From positions 73,036,001 to 73,100,000 of the forward strand of contig NC_083701.1 of NCBI RefSeq assembly GCF_033118175.1: a stretch of 64,000 bases of DNA, read 5' to 3'. Every line of letters begins with the position of its first letter. Position 1 is the first letter of the stretch. The notes under the pieces were generated by a model. That model searched no databases, was not told the DNA's origin, and saw nothing but the letters and a program-made list of their open reading frames with translations. The position numbers and the translations under genes are program-made. This stretch comes from Dama dama (taxonomy: Eukaryota; Chordata; Mammalia; Artiodactyla; Cervidae). Below are positions 35,881 through 47,892 of this stretch, piece after piece.

Positions 35881-36310
35881 TTTCCTGTGTCTGAGTATTC
35901 TAAAATATTTACATTGCTTTTTCAATCTGAAACAATAAATTACTTTAATTAGAAGCCATAATAATGTATCACATAGAAATTAACAATAGGAGGAATACTT
36001 CCAAATAAAACATATATTTCATCATATCTCACTAGAAGATTTAAAAGCTTTGTTTTTCATTGTTAAATGAAAAATATTATAAATAAGTTATTTAAGCATT
36101 CAACTCAACAATTGAGACTAGGAGCCAGAAAATAGGAGAAAGAAAATTACATGTTAAGAATTAATGGATATAATGGATTAAGGAAAAAGTTAATCCATTA
36201 TAATCCTTTTTTTAAAAAAGAAATAGTAAAAATGAAAATTACAACCAAGAGTATTGGTTTATAAAAGGAAAATAAAATAGATAAATCTCTGATAAATCTG
36301 ATTCCCAAAA
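35881..36310. other. unassigned AT-rich DNA
   Basis: No feature recognised. Confidence 0.4.
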
Positions 36311-37064
36311 TGAGAGGACTCATGAATATTCCTACCTTTGCATTCCAATCCACTACAACAAAAAGGACACCTTTTTTTGGGTGTTAGTCCTAAAAGGTCT
36401 TATAAGTCTTCATAGAACCACTCAACTTCAACTTCATCGGCATTAGTGATTGGGGTATAAACTTGGATTACTGTGATATGGAATGGTTTGCCTTGGAAAT
36501 GAACAGAGATAATTTTCTCATTTTTGAGACCATACCCAATGACTGTATTTCAGACTTTTGTTGACTATGAGGGCTACTTCATTTCTACTAAAGGATTCTT
36601 GCCACAGTAGTAGATATAATGGTAATCTGAATTAAATGCACCCATCCCCATCCATTTTAGTTCACTCTTTCCTAAAACATCAATGTTCACTCTTGCCATC
36701 TCCTGCTTGACCATTTCCAATTTACCTTGATTCACCGACCTAACATTCCAGATTCCTATGCAATATTGTTCTTTACAACCTCGTATTTTACTTTCACCAC
36801 CAGACATGTCCAAAACTGAGTGTCATTTCCATTTCAGCCCAGCCTCTTCATTCTTTCTAGAGCTATATCTCCACTCTTCCCCAGTGGCATACCGGATACC
36901 TACCAACCTGGGTAATTCATCTTCCAGTGTCATATGTTTTTTGCCTTTTCATACTGTTCATGGATTTCTTGAGGCACGGATATGGAAGTGGTTTTCCATT
37001 CCTTCTCCAGGTTTGCCTTAGAGTACAATGTGAAGCAGGACAAAGGCTAACAGAGTTTTGTCAT

Positions 37065-37698
37065 AAGAATATACTGATCACTGAAAGAGACACGTGCACC
37101 CCAATGTTCATCGCAGCACTGTTTATAATAGCCAGGACATGGAAGCAACCTAGATGCCCATCAGCAGATGAATGGATAAGGAAGCTGTGGTACATATACA
37201 CCATGGAATATTACTCAGCCATTAAAAAGAACTCATTTGAACCAGTTCTAATGAGATGGATGAAACTGGAGCCCCTTATACAGAGTGAAGTAAGCCAGAA
37301 AGATAAAGAACATTACAGCATACTAACACATATATATGGAATTTAGAAAGATGGTAACGACAATCCTATATGCAGAACAGAAAAAGAGACACAGAAATAC
37401 AGAACAGACTTTTGAACTTTGTGGGAGAATGTGAGGGTGGGATGTTTTGAGAGAACAGCATGTATATTATCTATGGTGAAACAGATCACCAGCCCAGGTG
37501 GGATGCATGAGACAAGTGCTCCGGCCTGGTGCACTGGGAAGACCCAGAGGAATCGGGTGGAGAGGGAGGTGGGAGGGGGGATCGGGATGGGGAATACGTG
37601 TAAATCTATTGCTGATTCATGTCAATGTATGACAAAACCCACTGAAAAAATAAATAAATAAATAAATTAAAAAAAAAAAAAAAAGAATATACTGATCA
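37065..37698 (+). mobile_element. young L1 3' end with perfect 16-bp TSD
   Basis: L1 body 37081-37682: the last part of ORF2 ('SAIKKNSFEPVLMRWMKLEP', stop near 37346), the 3' UTR, and an AAAT-patterned A-rich tail. TSD aagaatatactgatca at 37065-37080 and 37683-37698, identical. The duplicated bases are BovB sequence, so the insertion postdates that BovB. Confidence 0.95.
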
Positions 37699-38913
37699 TA
37701 ACAAGCTTGCTTTTCCAACAATATGAAACCACTCTACACACGGGCATCACCAGATGGTCAATGCTGAAATCAGATTGATTACATTCTGTCCAACTGAAGA
37801 CAGGGAAGCTCCATACAGTCAGAAAAAATAAGACCTGGAACTGACTATGGATGAGATCGTCATGAGTTCCTTATTGCAAAATTCATGCTTAAATTGAAGA
37901 AAGCAGGGAAAACCACGAGGCCATCCAGGTATGACTTAAATCTTTTATGTTTATACAGTGGAAGTGACAAATAGATTCAAGGGGTTAGATCTGGAAGACA
38001 ACACCAGAAAAACTGTGGATGCAGGTTCGTGACACTGTACAGGAGGTGGTGACCAAAAGCATCCCAAAGAAAAAGAAATGCAAAGAGGCAAAATGGTTGG
38101 CTGACCAGGCCTTACAAATTGCTGTGAAAAGAAGAGAAGTGAAAGGCAAAGGAGAAAGGGAAAGATATAACCCATCTGAATGCAGAGTTCCAGAGAATCC
38201 AAGGAGAGATAAGGAAGTCTTCTTAACTGAACAATGCAAAGAAATAGAAGAAAGCAGTAGAATGGGAAAGACTAGAGATCTCTGCAAGAAAATTGGAGAT
38301 ACCATGGTAACATTTCATGCAAAGATGGAAACAATAAAGGACAGAAGTGACAATGACCTAACAGAAGTGATTAAGAGAAGTGGCAAGCATACACAGAACT
38401 GGACAAAAAGAGGTCTTAATGATCTGGATAACCACAATGTTGTCATTACTCACCTAGAGCCAAACATCCTGGAAAGTAAAGTCAAGTGAGCCTTAGGAAG
38501 AATTACTATGAACAAAAGTAGTGGAAATGATGGAATTCCAGTTGAGCCATTTCAAATCCTAAAAATGATGCCATTAAAGTGCTGCACTCAATATACTAGC
38601 AAATTTGGAAAACTCAACAATGGCCACAGGACTGGAAAAAGTCAGTTTTCATGCCAATCCCAAAGACGGGCAATGACAAAGGATGTGCAAACTACCAAAC
38701 AATTGTGCTCATTTCACGTGCTAACAAGGTAATACTCAAAAGCCTTCGAATAGGCTTCAACACTACATGAACTGAGAGCTTCTAGATGTACAAGCTAGAT
38801 TTAGAAAAGACAGAGGAACCACGGATTTAATTGCCAACATCTTTTTAATCATAGAAAAAGGAAGGGCATTCCAGAAAAACATCTACTTCTGCTTCACTGA
38901 CTATGCTAAAGCA

Positions 38914-39584
38914 TTGACTGTGTGGATCACAACAAACTGGAAAATTCTTAAAGAGATGAGAATACCAGCCCACCTTACCTGCCTCCTGTATGCAGGTAAA
39001 GAAGCAACAGCTAAAACAGGACGTGAAACAACAGACTGCTTCCAAATTGGGCAAGGAGTATGTCAAGGCTGTATACAGTCACCCTGCTTAATGAACTTCT
39101 ATGCAGTGTACATCATGTGGAATGCCCAGCTGGATGACTCACAAGCTGGAATCAAGATTGCTGGGAGAAATATCAACCACTTCAGATATGCAGATAATAC
39201 CATTCTAATGGCAGAAAGCAAAGAGGAAGTAGAGTCTCTTGATGAAGGTGAAAAAGGAGAGGGAGAAATCTGGTTTAAAACAACATTCAAAAAATGAAGA
39301 TCATAGCATCCAGTCCTATCACTTCATGGCAAAAAATTGGGGGAAAAGTGGAAACAGTGGCAGATTTTATTTTCTTTGGCTTCAATATCACTGCAGATGG
39401 TGACTGCAGCCATGAAATTAAAAGTTGTTTTCTCCTTGGAAGAAAAACTATGACCAACCTAAACAGCATATTAAAAAGCAGAGACATAACTTTGCCAACA
39501 AAGGTCCATCTAGCCAAAGCTACGGTTTTTCCAGTGGTCATGTATGGATGTGAGAGTTGGACTGTAAAGAATGCTGAGTGCTGA
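38914..39584 (+). pseudogene. BovB reverse transcriptase remnant
   Basis: Two consecutive frames of the RTE-type RT from the same BovB. The first (38914-39297) retains motif B ('VCQGCIQSPCLMNFYAVYIM') and a degraded catalytic box YADN in place of YADD. The second (39294-39584) continues with the thumb ('ITADGDCSHEIKS', 'ATVFPVVMYGCESW'). The frame change between them lies near 39295. Loss of the second catalytic aspartate would abolish polymerase activity even without the stops. Confidence 0.9.
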
Positions 39585-39965
39585 AGAATTGATGCTTATG
39601 AACTGTGATGTTGCAGAAGACTCTTGAGAGTCCCTTGGACTGCAAGGAGATCCAGCCAGTCCATCCTAAAGGAGATCAGTCCTGGGTGTTCATTGGAAGG
39701 ACTGATGTTGAAGCTGAAACTCCAATACTTTAGCCACCTGATGTGAAGAGCTGACTCATTTGAAAAGATCCTGATGCTGGGAAAGATTGAGGGCAGGAGG
39801 AGAAGGGGGCGACAGAGGATGAGATGGTTGGATGGCATCACTGACTCAATGGACATGAGTTTGGGTAAACTCCAGGAGTTGGTGATGGACAGGGAGGCCT
39901 GTCATGCTGTAGGCCATGGGGTTGCAAAAAGTCAGACATGACTGAGCAACTGAACTGAACTGAAT

Positions 39966-40139
39966 TGAACTATCCAGGCAAGAATACTGGAGTAAAGTCT
40001 CTGCTTTTTAATATGCGGTCTAGGTTGGTCATAACTTTTCTTCCAAGGATATTGCCTGGATAAGCCCATGGATAGAGGAGCCTGGTGGGCTATAGTCCAC
40101 AGAGTAAGAGTCAGACATGACTGAAGCAACTCAGCACAG
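39966..40139. mobile_element. mosaic of antisense/sense Bov-tA around an antisense BovB scrap
   Basis: 39971-39990 is antisense Bov-A ('ccaggcaagaatactggagt'). About 39993-40048 is antisense BovB ORF2 thumb ('ctgctttttaatatgcggtc', 'cataacttttcttccaagga'). 40050-40139 is sense Bov-A ('aggagcctggtgggctatag'). The two Bov-A pieces are in opposite orientation, so the block can fold back. Confidence 0.7.
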
Positions 40140-40700
40140 AGGACATGTAAGCAATAATCTAGATGTCCATCGACGGATGAATGGATAAAGAAGCTGTGGT
40201 ACATATACACAGTGGAACATTACTCAGCCATATAAAGAATGCATTTGACAGTTTTAAGAGCCTATTATACAGAGTGAAGTAAGTCAGAAAGAGAAAAACA
40301 AATATCATATATTAATGCACATATACGGAATCTAGAAAGATGGTACTGATGAGCCTATCTGCAGGGCAGCAATGGAGATGCAGACATAGAACGGACTTGT
40401 GGACACAGAAGGGGAAGGAGAAGGTGGGACGAACTGGGAGAGTAGCACTGACACACACACATTGTCATATATAAAATTAGACAGCCAGTGGAAATTTGTT
40501 GAATGACACAGCAAACTCAAATTTAGCCCTCTGTGACATTTCAGAGAAGTGGGATGGGGTGGGAGGTGGGAGGGAGGTTCAAGAGAGAGGGGACATATGT
40601 ATACCTATGGCTGATTCATGTTGACATATGGCAGAAACCAACACAATAATGTAAAACAATGATCCTCTAATTAAAAATACATAAATTTAAATTTAAAAAG
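40140..40700 (+). mobile_element. artiodactyl L1 3' end, older subfamily
   Basis: Forward end of ORF2 ('gatgaatggataaagaagct', 'attactcagccatataaaga') and a 3' UTR ('ctatggctgattcatgttga', 'acaataatgtaaaacaatga') ending in an AT-rich tail. More diverged than the 19216 and 37081 copies. No clear TSD. Confidence 0.85.
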
Positions 40701-42224
40701 AAAGGCATATTTATATTTTTCCAAACTTTTCAAAAGTTGGGAGCATCCATAAGAGCCAACTATGAAATATAACCAAAAATATGCTTAGTGAAGGAGGCTT
40801 CTGGGAAAGTTAATTTTCTTACAGATAAGAAGAGGAAGACATGCTCATCAACATCTTTCCCTCTTCTTGCCTTGAACACTGGGATTATGGCCGGAGCTGG
40901 GTTTCCGTCCATCATATCCTGTGTCCTAGCTGAATCACTGAACATCCCATGTCAAATAGCATGAAAACACGTGCATTTTTACTAAGAATTCTAATGATAT
41001 ACTGCATTCACAGATTCTAGAATTCTAGAGCATCGAATTCTAGAGCAACAAAATGAACTGACAATTTTACTTCAAAAAAAATTTTTTTTAATATGTTTAG
41101 TCAGTTAGATTAGAAACAGCCGACATGGGAAGAATAAGCAAAAGGAACAGACTATATGGAGATAAGAGAACAAAAAGGAAAACACGATTCCCATGTCCCT
41201 GAACAGGTTGTGTGGAATTTTATGATTTGCTCATCCTTTTCTTCCTCCCCAAATGTGGGCCAGTCTGTGCAGAAAAACCAAAGTACTGGAGCAATTCATA
41301 AGATTTCCAAAAATATCCAGAATAGTTTTTGCTTTAATTCTTATTCTTCCCATTTTCCAAGCAGTGCCATCAAATCAAAATTTGAGAAAATGTAAATATT
41401 CTCACAGCTGTCAAAGTGTTTATGTTTTTAAATGGATATTTTAAATTCCATTCAACCAGAAAACACTGTAAGACAGTTTCCATGGTTACTTCTATTAATT
41501 CCAGCAGCCATAAAACATTTAGCAGGCTGCTTTAAAAAATTAGTGTCATCAAGCATTTAAAAAAATAAAAAAACTTTTAGAAGTGTTTATCTTGACTACT
41601 AATCATCTCTGTTGTATGATGATAATAATTCTGAAAACTCAGCAGATGTGTTAAATTCAATGAACGATGTACAGAATTCTATAAGATGAATATCTAAATT
41701 TATTTCACTTTTATTGCAATTTATTATATTCATGACTTCAATTTGTATATGGAATGCTGAACACACATATAAGTGCCTGACACAGTATATTAAAAATCAG
41801 ATCTACATAAATTTTCAAGGTCTTCAATTTAATGGCAGATTACAATTATTTTTTACATACATTCAGACTTGACATTTCAGGAAATCAATCCCTTGAAAGT
41901 GAAAATACATCTTAAAAGCATATCTCATATCCTTACAATTTAAATATAATTGTTATATTAATTGCCAAACAAATTAAGATGCAAAATAATAATACTATGT
42001 AAATTATTTTCTGTAAAACTTTATTCCCAATGGCACAATTTTCTTTTCCAAATAATATTTTTAAAAACTTCTAAAAAAATACTTGAGACACTTTCTCATC
42101 CCTCCCATTGTCTCTCACATAGGTCGATCGCTTTTGACTATTTTTACCTTTCTTAATGACACTGATTTACCTGCCGCACTTTCTAACAATTATATGACTA
42201 TACAAACATTGCAATGACTTTGGT
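40701..42224. other. unassigned AT-rich DNA
   Basis: No exon recognised. A small local direct repeat (unit aattctagagcatcg, second copy partial) is at 41021-41048, next to the palindrome tctagaattctaga (41016-41029). Confidence 0.4.
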
Positions 42225-42364
42225 TGAGCCTGTGTTTCGTGTTTGAATTCTTACGCCTTTGAAGAGTACTCGGCCCTGACTCCTTCGTCGTTTGTTCGTT
42301 TGGCCTCGCCTGCATGATAGCGCGCTGCGTGTCACCCTTCCCGTAAGTGCATCGGAAAGAAGTT
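42225..42364. other. CpG-dense segment of unknown origin
   Basis: About a dozen CpG dinucleotides in roughly 120 bp (for example 'ctccttcgtcgtttgttcg', 'gatagcgcgctgcgtgtc') in otherwise CpG-poor DNA. It directly adjoins the CHR SINE but I cannot match it to that element's body. Confidence 0.5.
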
Positions 42365-42662
42365 ATTTTTCGGACGGCGCTGAGTCTTCGCTGCTGTGCG
42401 CGGGCCTTCTCCAGCCGAGTGAGCAGGGGCTGCCCCCAGGTGCGGCGCGCAGGCTGCTCACCGCGCTGGCGTCTCTACTGCAGAGCGAGGGCTCTCTCCG
42501 GGACACGCAGGGGTCAGCAGCCGCCCCACGCGGCCTGAGTCGCTGCGGCTAGCAGCAGGCTTAGTCCCGCTGTGGCATGTGGAGTATTCTCGGACCAGGC
42601 ATCGAAACTGTCTCCTGCATGGTCAGGCAGCTTGTTAACCACTGGGCCACAAGGGAAGCCCC
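42365..42662 (-). mobile_element. CHR-type SINE (cetartiodactyl tRNA-derived)
   Basis: Antisense. The right end read in reverse is a tRNA-Glu-like head ('ggggcttcccttgtggccca', B-box-like 'agtttcgatgcc'). The GC-rich body continues leftward with 'ctgtgcgcgggccttctcca' and 'gagtcgctgcggctagcagc'. This layout is typical of the CHR SINEs of whales, hippos and ruminants. High GC and CpG come from the SINE, not from a gene promoter. Confidence 0.75.
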
Positions 42663-43455
42663 CTGAAAGTCTTTTTAAATGAAACATATGCAGATTTCAA
42701 GATGAAAGGGAAAAAGAGAAAGAGACTGAGAAAAAGAGAAAAGAACAATTCTCTTCTTCATGAAAAATTTTGCAGGACAAACATATCCTTTTTTTTTTTC
42801 ACCTTCTATTTAAAATAAAATATTTTTCTTATGTTTCATTCAAATGAAGAGATATTACAAAAGAACTCTTTTGTAAGTGTCTTCTCATTCATATATAGGA
42901 TAGTCATTTTGATGAGATTTATTTTAATATTTCAGTATTACTCTTCTGCTCCTTGATTTTTCCCCCTAAATCAGGAAATATTTTAAATATAAATTTATTA
43001 TCTGAAGATTAGGCATGTTTTAGAATAGAATTTTTATGTACATATATTTTAAAAATTGAAAAGATCACATTTTCCCTGCAGGTAGAGGTACTCTTTACTC
43101 AGCAAGAAAGGTGAAGAAAGGGAAAGGAAAGGAAAAGATGAGAAGGAGGAGAAGGAAAGAGAAGAGAAAAAGAGAAAAGTAAAGAAAACTCTCTCAGATG
43201 TAGCACTCTAGCTCTATTAAATGCAAAAAGACCATTATTGTAAAGACAAAATTTGATTCTCCCAGTGTTTGTAGGTCTTACTGATTTGTGGGCATTGAAA
43301 AGGCATGTCTCAAAAGGAATGCTTTTATAATACCAGTTTATTTCATTTAAAACAAAAGCAAAACATTTGAAATTAAATAAAAGATGATTTATAGAAAAAA
43401 TTAACACTTCATAAATCTATTTAAAATAAAATAATGTTCCTCTCAGAATCACATA
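42663..43455. other. unassigned DNA with GA-rich tracts
   Basis: No gene seen. Purine-rich low-complexity tracts at 42700-42750 and 43102-43195. The minus-strand frame 43099-43407 is largely the complement of the GA tract and not credible as coding. Confidence 0.45.
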
Positions 43456-43591
43456 GGGCAAGAATCACATAGAAGAAATGGAGTAGTCCTCATAATCAAT
43501 AAAAGAGTCTGAAATGCAGTACTTGGGTGCAACCTCAAAAATGGCAGAATGATCTCAATTCATTTCCAAGGCAAACCATTCAATATCACAG
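43456..43591 (+). mobile_element. 136-bp duplicate of a BovB endonuclease segment
   Basis: Matches 44139-44274 with three mismatches in 136 bp (offset 683). Both copies share bases that differ from the inverted BovB at 36311-37010. It is therefore a local copy of the neighbouring BovB, not an independent insertion. Its left edge has a 12-bp direct repeat agaatcacatag (43445-43456 and 43461-43472). Confidence 0.85.
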
Positions 43592-43910
43592 AAAGCTTAG
43601 AAAATGCCTCTTGTAAAAGAAAAGATATCAATCAAATAATTTGGGATCATAGAAGTTAACTCCTTTCCCACTTTTTTCATCTGCCAATTCTCCCTACCCT
43701 GCTCTTCATTCATCCTACCCAAAACTTACCCCCCAAAACACAAAAGGATGTTAATTCATATTTTTTAATTTCTTAGTCATTTTCTATGCATTCAAGAAAT
43801 TTTTTCATATTTAATGATTTAATATGATGATGATTTAATATAATGATTTAATTTAACATTTAATCATTTTAAATGATTTAACTTGGTTTTATAAAACTTC
43901 CTTTCAACCT
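43592..43910. repeat. AT-rich spacer with repeated ATGATTTAA
   Basis: The nonamer atgatttaa occurs exactly at 43814, 43830, 43843 and 43873, with a related inverse block between. It separates the duplicated BovB scrap from the main BovB. No other feature seen. Confidence 0.5.
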
Positions 43911-46812
43911 CAAAAATGATGCTCAGTCGTGGATGTGTCTGGTGATGAAAGTAAAATACGATGTTGTAAAGAGCAGTATTGCATAGAAATCTGGAATGTT
44001 AGGTCCATGAATGAAGGTAAGCTGGAAGTGGTCAAACAGGAGATGGCAAGAGTGAACATCGACATTTTATGAATCAGTGAACTAAAATGGACTGGAATGG
44101 GTGAGTTTAATTCAGAGGACCATTATATCTACTACTGTGGGCAAGACTCACATAGAAGAAATGGAGTAGTCCTCATAATCAATAAAAGAGCCTGAAATGC
44201 AGTACTTGGGTGCAACCTCAAAAATGGCAGAATCATCTCAATTCATTTCCAAGGCAAACCATTCAATATCACAGCAATCGAAGTCTATGCCCCAACCACC
44301 AATGCCAAAGAAGTTGAAGTTGAAAGGTTCTATGAAGACCCACAAGACCTCCTAGAACCAACACCAAAAGATGTCCTATTCATCATAGGGGACGGGAATG
44401 CAAAAGTAGGAAGTCAAGAGATACCTGGTGTAAGGCAAGTTTGGCCTGGGAATACAAAATGAAGCAAGGCAAAGGTTAACAGAATTCTCCAAGAGACTGC
44501 ACTGGTCATAGCAACACAAGAGATGACTTGACACATGGACATCACCAAATGGTCAATAACAAAATCAGGCTGGTTACATTCTTTGCAGCCGAAAATGAAG
44601 AGGTTGTACACAGCCAGCAAAAACAAGACCTGGAGCTGACTGTGGCACAGATCATCAGATCCTCATAGCAAAATTTAGGCTTAAACTAAAGAAAATGGGA
44701 GAAACCACTAGGCCAATCATGTACAACTTATATCAAATCCCCTATGCATATACAATGGAGGTGATGAATAGATTCAAGGGATGAGATCTAAGAAAAGATA
44801 ACCTGAAGAACTATGGACAGAGGTCTGTAATATTGTGCAGGAGGCAGTGAACAAAACCATCCCAAAGAAAAAGAAATGCAAGAAGGCTAGCTAAGTGGTT
44901 GTGTGAGGAGTCTTTACAAATAGCTGAGGAAAGAAGAGAAGTGAAAAGCAAGGGAGAAAGGGAAAGGTACTAAATGTACCTGGCTAAATGCAGAGTTCCA
45001 GAGAATAGCAAGGAGGGACAAGAAGCCTTCTTCAATGAACAATGCAGAGAAATAGAGGAAAACAACAGAAGGGGGAAAAACAGAGATCTCTTCAAGAAAC
45101 TGGAAATAACAAAGGAAAATTTCATGCAAAGATGGGCACAATAAAGGAAAGAAACTAAAGAGCTAATAGAAGCAGAGGAGAGCAAGAAGAGATGGCAAAA
45201 ATACACAGAAAAGCTGTACAAAAAAGACCTCAAAGAGCTGGATAACCACGATGGTGTGGTCACTCGTCCAGAGACAGACATTCTGAAGCGTGAAGTCAAG
45301 TGGGCCTTTGGAAGCATTGCTGCCAATAAAGCGAGTGGAGGTGATGGAATTCCAGCAAATCTATTCAAAACCCTAAAGGATGATGCTATTAAAGTGCTGT
45401 GTTCAATGTATCAGCAAATTTGGAAAACCCAGCCGGGGACACAGGACTGGAGAAGGTCAATCTTCATCCCCATTCCCAAGAATGGCAGTACCAAAGGATG
45501 CTCAAACCATCAGACAATTGCACTCATTTCCCACGCTAGCAAGGTCATGCTCAAAATCCTTCAAGCTGAGCTTCAGCATTACGTGAACCAAGAGCACCCA
45601 GATATTCAAGCTGGATTTAGAAAAGGCAGAAGAGCCAGAGACCAAATTGCCAACATTTGCTGGATCATAGAGAAAACAAGGGAATTCCAGAAAACCAACT
45701 ACCTGTTTCATTGACTACACTAAAGCCTTTGACTGTGTGCATCATAATAAACTGTGGAAAAGTCTTAAAGAAATGGGAGTACCAGATCATCTTACCTGTC
45801 TCCTGAGAAACCTGTATTCAGGTCAAGCAACAGTTAGAACCTTATATGGAGCAACTTACTGGTTCAAAATTAAGAAAGACATATGGCAATGCTGTTTACT
45901 GTCACCCTGTTTATTTAACTTATACACAGAGCACATCATGAGAAATGCTGGGCTGGATGAGTTACAAGCTGGAATCAAGATTGCAGGGAGAAATATCAAC
46001 AACCTCAGACTTGCAGATGATACCACTTTAATGGCAGAAAATGAAAAGGAACTAAAGAACCTCTTGATGAGGGTGGAAGAGGAGTGTGAAAAAGCCCATT
46101 TAAAATTCAACATTCAAAAATAAATAAACAAAATAAAATTCAACATTCAAAAAACTAAGATCATGGCATCTGGTCCCATCACTTCATGGCAAATAGAAGG
46201 AGAAAATGTGGAAGCAGTGTCAGATTACCTCTTCTTGGGGTCTAAGATCACTGTGAATGATTACTGCAGCCATGAAATTAGATGATGATTGCTTCTTGGC
46301 AGGAAAGCTATGACAAACCTAGACAGTCTATTAAAAAGCAAAGACATCACTTTGCCAACAATTGTCTGTATAGTCAATGGGATAGCCTTTCCAGTAGTCC
46401 TGCAATGATGAGAGGGTACTTAAGGAAGGCAGAGAGCCTAAGAATTGGTGCTTTCTAGCTCTGGAGCTGGAGAAGACTCTAGATCCCTTCAACACCAAAA
46501 GATCAAAACAGTCTTAAAGGAAATCAACCCTGAATATTCCTTGGAAGGACTGATGCTGAAACTGAAGCTCCAATACATTGACCACCTCATGAGAACAGCC
46601 AACTCATTGGAAAAGACCCTGATGCTAGGAAAGATTGAAGGCAGAAGAAGAGGGCAACAAAGGATGAGACGGTTGGATGGCATCACCAATTCAATGGACA
46701 TGAACTTGGGCAAACTCCAGGAGATGGTGAGGGACAGGGGAGTGTGGGGTGCTGCAGTCAAACTGGGGTCACAAAGAGTCGGACATGACTTGGTGACTGA
46801 ACAACAACAGCT
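43911..46812 (+). mobile_element. nearly full-length BovB LINE, degraded
   Basis: The longest collinear BovB here (2.9 kb). It starts just upstream of the endonuclease ('gctcagtcgtggatgtgtct') and proceeds through the endonuclease region (43970-44420, with an in-frame stop around 44070), linker, RT and C-terminal tail to an AACAAC-type 3' end. The host strand has lost many short segments. A 20-bp direct repeat (46101-46120, 46134-46153) marks a small internal duplication that adds stops. Best frames: 45256-45714, 45737-46123, 46445-46819. Confidence 0.92.
45256..46123 (+). pseudogene. BovB reverse transcriptase remnant
   Basis: RTE-type RT in two frames. The first (45256-45714) carries 'GSIAANKASGGDGIPANLF', 'FIPIPKNGSTKGCSNHQTIA' and 'FRKGRRARDQIANICWIIEK' of the fingers. 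A small loss near 45700-45720 removes part of the motif-A strand and shifts the frame. The second (45737-46123) has a changed motif B ('WQCCLLSPCLFNLYTEHIM' in place of the usual RQG start) and motif C as LADD instead of YADD. Inactive. Confidence 0.9.
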
Positions 46813-47665
46813 ACACTAAGAAATCATTAGGAAATAGTTGATTCTAAAAAGATATTTCTATATTTTATGTATTGTAATAATTCATGAACAGTTCTCTTTG
46901 TGAAATATTATCCAGGGTTAATCTATCTTTCAACATAAAGAAAATGTGCAATTTGGACCAAAAATATCTGATTATATCTTTTAGCTAATGATCAAAATAA
47001 GTAACTCTAAGAAAGCTTTTAAATGTCATAATAAACATTTAAAAATGACAAAGTCTAAGCTTCTTGGGAAAGAAAGACACTGAACCATGCTAACAAAGCA
47101 TTTTCTCCCTTCAAGCAAGTGGTTTGGAATTCTAATTCAGTATGATATGGCCTGCTTGATATTCAGGACTACAAAGAAGAGATGGTTAAGGGCAATTTAA
47201 CACTTGAATTAAAATTTTTCTAAGGAAATATATGATCTGATTATTGCCTTGCATATTTAAGTACTATTAAGGTTTTCTAAAGGCGAGGAAATAGTGAAAA
47301 AGGCCAAAGTGTAAAAATTGTGTTTGGGCCTAAGACATTCATTTACAGATTAAAAAATCACACTAAGAAAAAAGATATGATATAAAATACAGTAGGTTGC
47401 AAATTCTATAATTAAAGAGATGATTATGTTACATCATCTTAAAGGTATATTTTACTATAATATTTTTTGTATTTTTAACATTTTACTGTGCTCAATCTAC
47501 AAGGTCCATAAAGTCTGCATTGTGAGCCCCTTCTCAGCAATGTTTGTGTATTTTTTCACTTGTTATCCTCAGAAAATCTCTCACACAAGAGAGATTCACT
47601 GAAGCCTTACATAAACATAAACAGTGTATCCTGTCAAATACAGGAAGGATGAATTGATGAAAGAC
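46813..47665. other. unassigned AT-rich DNA
   Basis: No gene or named repeat recognised. Confidence 0.4.
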
Positions 47666-47892
47666 ACCATCTTAGTTTTCGTGGGCTGCTATAAAAAAAG
47701 ATGCCATAAACTGGGTAATTTATAAACACTAGACATTTATTTCTCACAGTTCTGGAGGCTGAAAAGTCCAAGAACAAGGAACTGGAAGGTACAGGGTCTG
47801 GAGAGAGCCCACTTCCTTCTTCACTCACGGCCATCCCGCTGAGCTCTCATTGGTGGGCCAGACTAGAGCTCTCAGGGCTGTCTTCTGTAAGA

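Larger units (their letters stand above)
36311..39965 (+). mobile_element. BovB LINE with inverted 5' segment, interrupted by L1
   Basis: 36311-37010 is BovB 5' sequence and endonuclease region in reverse orientation (minus-strand frame 36574-36813 includes 'WNVRSVNQGKLEMVKQEMAR'). From 37011 the element continues in forward orientation ('gtgaagcaggacaaaggcta') through linker, RT and C-terminal tail to a GAACT-type 3' tail at 39965. A young L1 sits at 37081-37682. Open remnants: 38019-38489 (linker), 38914-39297 (RT motif C degraded to YADN, 'FRYADNT'), 39294-39584 (thumb/C-terminal). Multiple stops; inactive. Confidence 0.9.

Noticed and set aside
42365..42662. CpG island/promoter
   Set aside because: The GC-rich part follows the order of a CHR SINE, including a tRNA-like head. 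No gene start is seen beside it.
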